NCBI RefSeq assembly: GCF_004403395.1
Contig: NZ_SOGN01000003.1
Location: 1 to 37,344 of the forward strand
Source: Cryobacterium cheniae
Lineage (GTDB): Bacteria > Actinomycetota > Actinomycetes > Actinomycetales > Microbacteriaceae
Length of the DNA stretch: 37,344 bases
Direction: 5' to 3'
Below the pieces are notes generated by a model. The model did no database searches. It had not been told where the DNA came from and worked only from the letters and a program-made list of their open reading frames with translations. The translations under genes and the position numbers were made by a program. Shown here piece after piece: positions 7,513 to 14,662 of this stretch. The first letter of the stretch is position 1. Each line of letters opens with the position of its first letter.

Positions 7513-7908
7513 TCAGACGAAGAGCAGCACGATGCCGAGCACGCCGGCCGCGGCGCCGGTGCCGAGGAGGATCAGGCCGGTCAGGCGCAGTGCCCGGCCC
7601 TCGGCCTCCGGGGTGTGGGTGCGGCACCGGGAGGGGGTGCGGAGGCTGAACCAGACCGGCACGTCGTCGCCGGGCGCGAGACCGTGCGTCTCGTGCGTGT
7701 TCGCGGGGCACTCGTGCACCTCGCCGTCACGGTCGAACCACCGGATCACCGTGCCGGCCCGGGAGGAGGCGATGACGCCATCCGTCAGAACCCAGCGACC
7801 CTTCACACCGCGCACGAGCAGGCCGGCCACGAAGAGGATCCCGCCGACGACCAGCCCGACCAGGGTCAGCACCTCGCTGAGGAGGGCAACGAGCGAGTAG
7901 ACGTCCAC
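7513..7908 (-). CDS. DUF3592-like membrane protein
   Basis: A 131-residue protein with a hydrophobic segment at each end (about residues 10-32 and 108-130) and a soluble middle (VIRWFDRDGEVHECPANTHETHGLAPGDDVPVWF) resembling DUF3592 domains, which are small beta-rich modules between two membrane helices. The GTG at 7908 is preceded by AGAAGGGG and is preferred to an upstream start at 8007 that would cover a palindromic promoter region. No specific function is known for this type. It sits alone between the lactate regulator and a divergent peptide transporter. Confidence 0.6.
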   Translation of the reverse strand: MDVYSLVALLSEVLTLVGLVVGGILFVAGLLVRGVKGRWVLTDGVIASSRAGTVIRWFDRDGEVHECPANTHETHGLAPGDDVPVWFSLRTPSRCRTHTPEAEGRALRLTGLILLGTGAAAGVLGIVLLFV

Positions 7909-7932
7909 GTGGCCCCTTCTCGGTCGTCCTAA

Positions 7933-7954
7933 CGGTACGGGCAAAATCGTACCG
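7933..7954. promoter_or_regulatory. inverted repeat in the DUF3592-POT divergent region
   Basis: CGGTACG (7933-7939) and CGTACCG (7948-7954) pair perfectly around an 8-nt A-rich spacer. The spacing and position 25 bp from the DUF3592-like start fit a dimeric repressor site. Confidence 0.45.
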
Positions 7955-7986
7955 TGCGTCACAACCGCCTGCCGCGACCGGGCCGA

Positions 7987-8006
7987 TGCCCCCAGGTCTG
8001 GGGGCA
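7987..8006. promoter_or_regulatory. perfect palindrome over the -35 region of the POT transporter promoter
   Basis: TGCCCCCAG-GT-CTGGGGGCA is a perfect 9+2+9 inverted repeat ending 5 bp before the -10 hexamer TAAGGT (8012-8017). A protein bound there would cover the -35 element. Confidence 0.55.
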
Positions 8007-8011
8007 CGCGG

Positions 8012-8017
8012 TAAGGT
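8012..8017 (+). promoter_or_regulatory. -10 hexamer TAAGGT of leaderless POT gene
   Basis: TAAGGT, 6 nt (caagca), then ATG at 8024; no Shine-Dalgarno. Confidence 0.6.
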
Positions 8018-8023
8018 CAAGCA

Positions 8024-9490
8024 ATGAGCTTGGTTGTTGAACAATCCCCCACCCGTGACGACCGAAGCTTCCTCGGACAACCTCGCGCCCTCTCCAACGT
8101 GTTCGGCGTCGAGATGTGGGAACGCTTCTCCTTCTACGGCATGCAGGGCATCCTGCTGCTCTATTTGTACTACTCCGCGGCCGACGGTGGCCTCGGGATC
8201 CCGCAGTCCACCGCGGCCGGCATCGTGGGTGCCTACGGCGGCGGTGTCTATCTGTCGACCATCCTGGGCGCCTGGGTGGCCGACCGTCTGCTGGGCTCGG
8301 AGCGGGTGCTGTTCTACAGCGCGATCGTCATTGCGGTCGGGCACGTGGCGCTCGCCACCCTGCCGGGCCTCGGCGGGGTGGCGACCGGCCTCATCCTGAT
8401 CGCGGTGGGCAGCGGTGGGCTCAAGGCCAACGCGACCAGCGTCGTGGGTGCGCTCTACGCCAAGGACGACCCTCGACTCGACGCGGGCTTCTCCCTCTTC
8501 TATCTCGGAATCAACCTGGGTGCCTTCTTCGGACCGGTCCTGACGGGTCTGCTGCAGACGACCCTCGGATTGCACTACGGGTTCGGGCTTGCCGCCGTGG
8601 GCATGGCGATCGGCCTGGTGCAGTACTCCTTCGGCCGCAAGCGTCTGCCGGCCATCGTGCACGAGGTTCCGAACCCGCTTCCGGCCTCGCGCTACGCCGG
8701 CTACCTGTGGGGTGCGACCCTGGCGGTCGCTCTGATCGTGGTGCTGGTGCTGCTCGACGTGATCACGGCATCCGGCCTGGTCACGATCGTGATCGCGCTG
8801 ACCCTGGTCGCCACGGTCTCCTATTTCGTGGTCATCCTGCGCAGCCGTCAGATCAGCGCCGTCGAACGCAAGCGCGTGTACGCGTTCATGCCGCTGTTCG
8901 TGGCCAGCGCCGCGTTCTGGTCCCTCTCCCAGCAGCAGTTCACGGTGGTCACCATCTACACCGACGAGCGGCTCAACCGCGACATGTTCGGCTGGGAGCT
9001 GCCGGTGTCGTGGGTGCAGTCGATCAACCCGGTCTTCATCATCCTGCTCTCGGGCGTATTCGCCGCGCTGTGGACCCGCTGGGGCTCCCGCCAGCCGTCC
9101 ACCCCGGTGAAGTTCGCGCTCGGCACCGGCGTGATGGGTGCCGCATTCCTGATGTTCCTCCCGTTCGTCGACGGCGGAGCGAACTCGACGCCGCTGGCGG
9201 CGATGATCGCGATCCTGTTCGTGCTCACGGTGGCGGAGCTTCTGATCGGGCCGGTCGGTCTGGCCGTCACGACCCGCCTCGCCCCGGAACCCTTCAAAAC
9301 CCAGATGGTCGCGCTGTTCTTCCTGTCGATCGCCTTGGGCACCGCGGTGTCCGGTTGGCTCGCCGAGTGGTACACCTCGGTGTCGGAGACGGTCTACTTC
9401 AGTGTGATCGGCGGCGTCGCGATCGTGCTCGGGCTGTTGCTCGCGCTGATCGCCCGCCCGATCCTCCGGTTGATGAACGGCGTGCGCTGA
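8024..9490 (+). CDS. POT/PTR2 family proton-coupled oligopeptide transporter
   Basis: A 488-residue, about 14-TM major-facilitator protein. The N-terminal helix carries the family signature EMWERFSFYGMQGILLLYLYY (the ExxERFxYY proton-coupling motif), followed by GAYGGGVYLSTILGAWVADRLLGSERVLFYSA and by IAVGSGGLKANATSVVGALY, the PTR2 signature region. It imports di- and tripeptides with protons across the cytoplasmic membrane. The start is leaderless, with a palindrome over the expected -35 region. Convergent with the MFS gene at 9501 (10-bp gap). Peptide specificity cannot be told. Confidence 0.92.
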   Translation: MSLVVEQSPTRDDRSFLGQPRALSNVFGVEMWERFSFYGMQGILLLYLYYSAADGGLGIPQSTAAGIVGAYGGGVYLSTILGAWVADRLLGSERVLFYSAIVIAVGHVALATLPGLGGVATGLILIAVGSGGLKANATSVVGALYAKDDPRLDAGFSLFYLGINLGAFFGPVLTGLLQTTLGLHYGFGLAAVGMAIGLVQYSFGRKRLPAIVHEVPNPLPASRYAGYLWGATLAVALIVVLVLLDVITASGLVTIVIALTLVATVSYFVVILRSRQISAVERKRVYAFMPLFVASAAFWSLSQQQFTVVTIYTDERLNRDMFGWELPVSWVQSINPVFIILLSGVFAALWTRWGSRQPSTPVKFALGTGVMGAAFLMFLPFVDGGANSTPLAAMIAILFVLTVAELLIGPVGLAVTTRLAPEPFKTQMVALFFLSIALGTAVSGWLAEWYTSVSETVYFSVIGGVAIVLGLLLALIARPILRLMNGVR

Positions 9491-9500
9491 CCGGCATCCG

Positions 9501-10823
9501 TCAGCGGGGCGCCGTGGCCTCGATGATCGCGATTTCGCGGGTGGCGGTCTCGGCGGCGCGGCCGTCTCCGTCGTGGTGCACCCGCACCCGCGGGGACACC
9601 CCCCGGCGGAACCGCACCCGCAGGCTGCGGTACCGAACCATCCAGAAGAGCACGGCCCCGGCCGCCAGGATGCCCGAGATCGCGGCCACGCCGAGCGCCC
9701 AGCGCGGGCCGAACTGGTCGGCGACCCAGCCCACCAGGGGTGCCCCGAGCGGCGTTCCGCCGGCGAAGATCGCCATGTAGAGCGCCATCACACGGCCGCG
9801 CATCGCCGGCCGCGTCGTGGTCTGCACATAGGCGTTCGCCGTGGTCATCAAGGTCAGCGAGGACAGGCCGACGAAGGTCAGCGAGACCGCAAAAGTCACG
9901 TAGTTGGGCATGACCGCCGCCAGGGCGCAGGACAGGCCGAACGCGAAGGATCCGCCGACGACCAGGCGCAGTCGCGGGCGGCCGCGACGCGCGGCCAACA
10001 GTGCGCCGGCGACGGAACCGATGGCCATGATCGAACTGAGCACGCCGAATTCGCTGGCGCCCATGCCGAACTCGACCGTGGCCATCGTCGCCGTGAAGAT
10101 CGCGAAGTTGAAGCCGAAGGTGCCCACCAGGAAAACGGTGATCAGGACGACGATGATGTCGGGCCGGCGCGACACGTACCGGAACCCGGCCAGCAGCTGC
10201 CCGCGTTCGCGGGAGGCCCGCGGTTGCGGGCGCAGCGCCGCGGTGCGCAGCAGCGTCATCGCGAGCACCGTGGCTGCGAAGGTCGCCGCGTTGATCATGA
10301 AGACCCAGCCGGCGCCGACGGCGACCGTGAGCAGGCCCGCGGCAGCCGGCCCGATCATCCGGGCGCCGTTGAACGACGCGGAGTTGAGGGCTACGGCGTT
10401 CGGAAGGTTGTCGTCGGAGACCAGCTCGGACACGAAGGTCTGGCGGGCGGGAGCGTCGATCGCCGCGACGATCCCGAGGCCCAGGGCGAAGAGGTAGACG
10501 TGCCAGAGCTCCGCGACGCCGGTGACCGTGACCAGACCCAGGCCGAGGGCGAGCAGGCCCATCAGGGTCTGCGTCAGGATGAGCAGCCTGCGCCGGTTGA
10601 ACCGGTCTGCGATGAGGCCGGACCAGGGCATCAGCAGCAGCTGCGGGCCGAACTGCAGGGCCATCACGATGCCCACCGCGGTGGCGTTGTAGTCGGTCAG
10701 CTCGGTCAGGACGATCCAGTCCTGGGCGGTGCGCTGCATCCAGGTCCCGATGTTCGACACCAGGGCGCCCGCGAACCAGATTCGATAGTTCGGGACGCTC
10801 AGGGAGCGGAACATTCTGTTCAA
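9501..10823 (-). CDS. MFS exporter (MFS_3/EntS-like)
   Basis: A 440-residue 12-TM major facilitator with the N-terminal pattern MFRSLSVPNYRIWFAGALVSNIGTWMQRTAQDWIVL and the loop GLIADRFNRRRLL (motif A-like). These belong to the MFS_3 type that includes the enterobactin exporter EntS, and mostly export drugs or siderophores. It is the second gene of a MarR-MFS pair. A TTG at 10823 overlaps the MarR stop (TTGA), suggesting translational coupling; ATG at 10814 is the alternative start. The cytoplasmic C-terminal tail (about 35 residues, Arg-rich then acidic) is unremarkable. Substrate unknown. Confidence 0.88.
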   Translation of the reverse strand: MNRMFRSLSVPNYRIWFAGALVSNIGTWMQRTAQDWIVLTELTDYNATAVGIVMALQFGPQLLLMPWSGLIADRFNRRRLLILTQTLMGLLALGLGLVTVTGVAELWHVYLFALGLGIVAAIDAPARQTFVSELVSDDNLPNAVALNSASFNGARMIGPAAAGLLTVAVGAGWVFMINAATFAATVLAMTLLRTAALRPQPRASRERGQLLAGFRYVSRRPDIIVVLITVFLVGTFGFNFAIFTATMATVEFGMGASEFGVLSSIMAIGSVAGALLAARRGRPRLRLVVGGSFAFGLSCALAAVMPNYVTFAVSLTFVGLSSLTLMTTANAYVQTTTRPAMRGRVMALYMAIFAGGTPLGAPLVGWVADQFGPRWALGVAAISGILAAGAVLFWMVRYRSLRVRFRRGVSPRVRVHHDGDGRAAETATREIAIIEATAPR

Positions 10824-11296
10824 CTGTTGGCGAGTTCCTTCATGATGTCGAGCGCCTCGGTGAGGACCCGGCGCTCGTCGGGCGTCAGCTTCACGATGCG
10901 CTGGGCGAGCCAGGCATCCCGGCGCTTGCGCGTCTCCCGCATCAGGGTGCTCCCCTGATCGGTCACCGTGAGCACCACCTTGCGACCGTCGTCGGCGGAG
11001 CCGGCCCGGTTGACGAGGCCGGCCTCGACCAGCGCGTTGACCGTGCGATTCATCGAGGGCGGCGTGACCCGCTCCCGCTCGCTGAGCTCTCGGAGCGTGA
11101 ACGGGCCATGGAAGTACAGGGTGCCGAGTGCCGAGAACTGGCTGGAGCTGAGCTCATTGTCGGCCTTCTCCTGGCGCAGGCGGCGGGCCAGACGACCATT
11201 GGCCAGCCGGAAATCGTGGCTTAACTCGGCCACCGTCGCGGCTCGGCCGGTGGCGACCGCCGGCGCGGGTACGAGAGTCAACGGTGCAGATTCCAT
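10820..11296 (-). CDS. MarR family transcriptional regulator
   Basis: A 158-residue winged-helix protein. The DNA-binding core is FTLRELSERERVTPPSMNRTVNALVEAGLVNRAGSADDGRKVVLTVTDQG, with the typical wing (D-x-R-K). It overlaps the downstream MFS exporter by 4 bp, the common arrangement in which MarR represses an efflux gene until a small phenolic or drug ligand binds. A perfect palindrome lies just upstream of its ATG (11314-11330), the expected operator. A TAGGGT hexamer 8 nt before the ATG may be the -10 box. Confidence 0.9.
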   Translation of the reverse strand: MESAPLTLVPAPAVATGRAATVAELSHDFRLANGRLARRLRQEKADNELSSSQFSALGTLYFHGPFTLRELSERERVTPPSMNRTVNALVEAGLVNRAGSADDGRKVVLTVTDQGSTLMRETRKRRDAWLAQRIVKLTPDERRVLTEALDIMKELANS

Positions 11297-11313
11297 AGCT
11301 ACCCACCCTAACC

Positions 11314-11330
11314 ACTTAGCGTTGCTAAGT
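11314..11330. promoter_or_regulatory. MarR-type operator palindrome
   Basis: ACTTAGC-GTT-GCTAAGT is a perfect 7+3+7 palindrome, A/T-rich against the GC background, 18 bp upstream of the marR start. Size and position are typical for a MarR dimer site that also controls the exporter. Confidence 0.7.
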
Positions 11331-11415
11331 ATTCCCTGCTCATAGCCTAGTTCAGGTCGGCGGCCAGCGGCGGGATTGCAGAGACGCGCGGGGCGAGTAC
11401 TGGCAGACTGGCCCC

Positions 11416-12267
11416 GTGCCTACCTACACGGATGACTTCGGCGTCTCGATCACATATTTCACCTGGGTCGCCGATCGCCCTCGGGCCATCGTCCAGATCG
11501 CCCACGGGGTCGGTGAGCATGCGCAGCGCTACGCGGACCTCGCCGCTCGTCTGAACGCATCGGGCTACACGGTCTACGCGGACGACCACCGCGGCCACGG
11601 CCAGACCGGGGTGCACCAGCACGACGGCGACCTCTCCCGCCTCGGCCGGCTTGGCCCGGGCGGGCTGCGCGCGGCCGTGGCCGGGGTGCACCAGCTGAGT
11701 GGCATCATCCGCACCATCCACCCTGACCTGCCCCTTGTTTTGCTCGGTCACAGCTGGGGGTCGTTCATGGTTCAGATGATCGTCAACACCCATGCCGCCG
11801 ACTATGACGCGATCGTGCTCAGCGGCACGGCGTACCGGATGCCCGGCTACCTCGACAGCGGGGACCTGAACCGCCGCCACAAGCACCTGGGCGACACGGG
11901 GGTGGAGTGGCTCAGCCGCGACCCCGAGGTGGCCCGCGCCTTCATCGCCGACCCGCTCACGACCACGACCCCGCTGGCGAAGCTGTTCGGGCTGCGCGAG
12001 GCGGCGCGCCTCTTCGGGAGGCCGAGGCGCGATCTGCCGCCGGGCCTGCCGCTGCTGATCCTGGTCGGCGGCGACGACATCGTGGGCGGGGAGCGCAGCG
12101 CACGCATGCTCGTTCGGGCATATTCCGGGCGGTCGGGGCTGCGGGACATCCGGGTCATCGTCTACCCGGGTGCCCGGCACGAGGTGTTCAACGAGACGAA
12201 CCGTCAGGGCGTCTTCGACGACCTGATCGGGTGGCTGGGCAAGCGATTTGCCGTACCCGCCGATTAG
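11416..12267 (+). CDS. alpha/beta hydrolase, monoacylglycerol-lipase-like
   Basis: A 283-residue serine hydrolase (Hydrolase_4 type). Seen: the oxyanion-hole segment AHGVGEHAQRYADLAARL, the ADDHRGHGQT motif, the nucleophile elbow GHSWG (S113), an acid in LVGGDD (D220 or D221) and the histidine in PGARHEVFNE (H255). HGxxEHxxRY and DxRGHGxS are typical of lysophospholipase/monoglyceride lipase homologues. GTG start with the hexamer CAGACT 6 nt upstream, a weaker version of the leaderless pattern. It is 9 bp upstream of the lipoate ligase gene, but that gene has its own -10 box. No signal peptide; cytosolic. Substrate unproven. Confidence 0.85.
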   Translation: MPTYTDDFGVSITYFTWVADRPRAIVQIAHGVGEHAQRYADLAARLNASGYTVYADDHRGHGQTGVHQHDGDLSRLGRLGPGGLRAAVAGVHQLSGIIRTIHPDLPLVLLGHSWGSFMVQMIVNTHAADYDAIVLSGTAYRMPGYLDSGDLNRRHKHLGDTGVEWLSRDPEVARAFIADPLTTTTPLAKLFGLREAARLFGRPRRDLPPGLPLLILVGGDDIVGGERSARMLVRAYSGRSGLRDIRVIVYPGARHEVFNETNRQGVFDDLIGWLGKRFAVPAD

Positions 12268-12270
12268 GCT
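12265..12270 (+). promoter_or_regulatory. -10 hexamer TAGGCT of leaderless lipoate ligase gene
   Basis: TAGGCT, 6 nt (ggcgtc), ATG at 12277. The hexamer overlaps the stop codon of the preceding hydrolase gene (TAG at 12265-12267). Confidence 0.65.
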
Positions 12271-12276
12271 GGCGTC

Positions 12277-13326
12277 ATGCACGGTGAATATAAGGTTCCA
12301 GGCGGCAAACTCGTCGTCGTCGATCTCGACGTCGTCGACAACACGATCGTCAACTTCCGGCTGGCCGGTGATTTCTTCCTCGAGCCCGACAGCGCGCTCG
12401 GCGACATCGATGCGGCTGTGAACGGCCTGGCCGCCGACAGCGACGCGGTGAGCATCGCGGCCGCCGTGCGGGCCGCGCTCCCGGCCCAGGCCACGCTGCT
12501 CGGCTTCTCGCCGGAGTCGGTGGCGGTGGCGATCCGCCGTTCGCTCGCCCAGGCCAGCGGTTGGCGCGACTACGAGTGGCAGCTGATCCACACCGAGGCC
12601 GTCGCCCCCGTCATGCAGATGGCGCTCGACGAAGTCCTTGCGATCGAGGTCGGCGAGGGCCGCCGAAGCCCCACGCTGCGGATCTGGGAATGGACCGAGC
12701 CGGCCGTCGTGATCGGCAGCTTCCAGTCCCTGAAGAACGAGGTCGACCCGGTCCAGGCCGCCAAGCACGGCTTCACCGTCGTGCGCCGGATCAGCGGCGG
12801 CGGCGCCATGTTCATGGAAGCCGGCTCGGTCATCACCTACTCGATCTACGCACCGACTGACCTCGTTCAGGGCATGACGTTCGCCGACTCCTATGCATTC
12901 CTCGACGAGTGGGTGCTCACGGCCCTCAAATCCCTCGGCATCGACGCGTACTACCAGCCGCTGAACGACATCACGAGCCCCAAGGGCAAGATCGGCGGGG
13001 CCGCCCAGAAACGTCTCGGCAGCGGCGCCGTGCTGCACCACGTCACCATGAGCTACGACATGGACGGCGACAAGATGGTGCAGGTGCTCCGCATCGGCCG
13101 GGAGAAACTCAGCGACAAGGGCATCACGAGCGCCGCGAAGCGCGTCGACCCGCTACGCAGTCAGACCGGTCTCAGCCGGGACGCGATCATCGACCGCATG
13201 AAGGCGACCTTCACCGGGCTGTACGGCGCGGTCACCGGGAACATCACCGAGGCGGAATATGCCCGGGCGAGGGAGCTGGTGGAAACCAAGTTCGGCACCG
13301 AGGAATGGATCGGGCGCGTTCCGTAA
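12277..13326 (+). CDS. lplA: lipoate--protein ligase A-like, with accessory domain at the N-terminus
   Basis: A 349-residue protein in two parts. Residues 1-92 (GEYKVPGGKLVVVDLDVVDNTIVNFRLAGDFF...) resemble the small accessory domain normally found at the C-terminus of bacterial LplA or as a separate LplB subunit in archaea. Residues about 98-349 are the BPL_LplA_LipB catalytic domain, with RRISGGGAMF (170-179), the NDITSPKGKIGGAAQKR stretch carrying the candidate catalytic lysine, and a final three-helix tail. It would attach salvaged lipoate (or octanoate) to E2 and GcvH proteins with ATP. The domain order is reversed relative to E. coli LplA. Leaderless start. Confidence 0.85.
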   Translation: MHGEYKVPGGKLVVVDLDVVDNTIVNFRLAGDFFLEPDSALGDIDAAVNGLAADSDAVSIAAAVRAALPAQATLLGFSPESVAVAIRRSLAQASGWRDYEWQLIHTEAVAPVMQMALDEVLAIEVGEGRRSPTLRIWEWTEPAVVIGSFQSLKNEVDPVQAAKHGFTVVRRISGGGAMFMEAGSVITYSIYAPTDLVQGMTFADSYAFLDEWVLTALKSLGIDAYYQPLNDITSPKGKIGGAAQKRLGSGAVLHHVTMSYDMDGDKMVQVLRIGREKLSDKGITSAAKRVDPLRSQTGLSRDAIIDRMKATFTGLYGAVTGNITEAEYARARELVETKFGTEEWIGRVP

Positions 13327-13341
13327 ACCGAGCCGAGCCGA

Positions 13342-13662
13342 CTACCGGCCCCGCGTGAGCAGGTCCTGATACTCGGCGTGCTTGTCGATCCACCGCACCA
13401 CGTACGGGCAGACCGGCACGACGGTGAGCTCGGTGCGCGTGCGCACGTCGTCGAGCGCCTGTTCGACCAGGCGGCTGGCCAGATTCTCGCCGCGCCGGGC
13501 CGGATCCACCTCGACGTGGGTGAACAGCACGTCGGTGCCCGTCACGGTGTAGTCGGCAAAACCGACGGTCTCTTCGTTGATGCGGAGCGAGTACCGGGAC
13601 TGGGCCGGCTCGTGCCGGAACTCAACCCGGGTCGATTCGGTGGCCGTTGCGTCTGAAGTCAT
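13342..13662 (-). CDS. GNAT-like N-acetyltransferase, PF14542 type
   Basis: A 106-residue protein made of one small GCN5-related fold: strands around RYSLRINEETVGFADYTVTG, the cofactor-binding region HVEVDPARRGENLASRLVEQALDDVR, and the end VVPVCPYVVRWIDKHAEYQDLL. The last segment, with CPYV and a terminal D/E-Y, is the hallmark of the short YidJ/Gtn-type family, whose substrate is unknown. ATG at 13662 is preceded at 6 nt by TACGCT, a leaderless layout, and sits only 34 bp from the divergent methyltransferase start. Convergent with lplA. Confidence 0.85.
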   Translation of the reverse strand: MTSDATATESTRVEFRHEPAQSRYSLRINEETVGFADYTVTGTDVLFTHVEVDPARRGENLASRLVEQALDDVRTRTELTVVPVCPYVVRWIDKHAEYQDLLTRGR

Positions 13663-13668
13663 GTCCCA

Positions 13669-13674
13669 AGCGTA
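13669..13674 (-). promoter_or_regulatory. -10 hexamer TACGCT of leaderless GNAT gene
   Basis: On the minus strand TACGCT, 6 nt, ATG at 13662. A possible divergent hexamer CACAAT for the methyltransferase starts 10 bp away (13685-13690), also 6 nt before its ATG. Confidence 0.55.
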
Positions 13675-13696
13675 AGCCGCCTGACACAATGAAGGA

Positions 13697-14662
13697 ATGC
13701 CGATCGTGTGGTCTCCCTCTTCTCCCAGCCGTGTCGTCCACGCGAACAACCTCGAGGTTCTGCCGCACCTGCCCGACGCGTCGTTCACGCTGATCTACCT
13801 GGACCCGCCCTTCAACACGGGGCGGAAGCAGAACCGGCAGGCCACGACCTCGGTGCGCGCACCGGCGAGCCCGGCATCCGTCGCTTTGGGCGCTGGCGCC
13901 GTGGGCACCATCACCGGTTTCAAGGGCCAGCGCTACGAGCGGATCAAGGGTGACCTGCTCGGCTACGACGATCAGTTCGAGGACTACTGGGCCTTCCTCG
14001 AGCCACGCCTGATCGAGGCCTGGCGTCTGCTGGCCGACGACGGCACCCTGTACCTGCACCTGGACTACCGTGAGGCGCACTATGCCAAGGTGCTGCTCGA
14101 CGCCCTCTTCGGCCGCGACTGTTTCCTGAACGAGCTGATCTGGGCGTACGACTACGGGGCGAAGTCGAAGAACCGCTGGCCGACCAAGCACGACACGATC
14201 CTGGTCTATGTGAAGAACCCGGCCCGGTACTACTTCGACTCGACCACGGTCGACCGCGAGCCCTACATGGCGCCCGGGCTGGTCACCCCGGAGAAGGTCG
14301 CGAAGGGCAAGCTGCCGACGGATGTCTGGTGGCACACGATCGTGTCGCCCACCGGCAAGGAGAAGACCGGGTATCCCACCCAGAAGCCCGCCGGCATCCT
14401 GCGCCGTATGATCCAGGCGTCCAGCCGCGAGGGGGACTGGGTGCTCGACTTCTTCGCCGGCAGCGGCACGACCGGCGCGGTCGCCGCGGCCCTCGGCCGC
14501 CGGTTCGTGCTGGTGGACCAGAACCCCGAGTCGATCCAGGTCATGCGCACGCGCTTCGCGTTGCTGCCCGAGGTGGAGTTCCTGCCCGCCGTGCCCGAAC
14601 CCGCCGTGCCGCCGCTGCCCGATTTCGTTGCCGACGAGGCCGAGGTAAGACTGGGAGCATGA
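13697..14662 (+). CDS. solitary site-specific DNA methyltransferase (class beta, N6-A or N4-C)
   Basis: A 321-residue type II-like amino-methyltransferase. Catalytic motif IV is DPPF (36-39, in YLDPPFNTG) and the SAM-binding motif I is DFFAGSGTTG (251-260). Motif IV before motif I defines class beta (CcrM/HinfI-like). An N-terminal aspect QVVHANNLEVLPHLPD-like element and VGYPTQKP (here TGYPTQKPAGILRRMI) complete the pattern. No restriction endonuclease or specificity subunit is near, so it is an orphan enzyme. The next gene starts within its stop codon (ATGA). Methylated base and recognition site cannot be read from sequence. Confidence 0.9.
   Translation: MPIVWSPSSPSRVVHANNLEVLPHLPDASFTLIYLDPPFNTGRKQNRQATTSVRAPASPASVALGAGAVGTITGFKGQRYERIKGDLLGYDDQFEDYWAFLEPRLIEAWRLLADDGTLYLHLDYREAHYAKVLLDALFGRDCFLNELIWAYDYGAKSKNRWPTKHDTILVYVKNPARYYFDSTTVDREPYMAPGLVTPEKVAKGKLPTDVWWHTIVSPTGKEKTGYPTQKPAGILRRMIQASSREGDWVLDFFAGSGTTGAVAAALGRRFVLVDQNPESIQVMRTRFALLPEVEFLPAVPEPAVPPLPDFVADEAEVRLGA

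Noticed and set aside
11347..13041. Long minus-strand open frame opposite the hydrolase and lipoate ligase
   Set aside because: Composition is Gly/Arg/Val/Asp/His-rich without any domain pattern; it is the antisense of two convincing genes, a common artefact of high-GC third positions.
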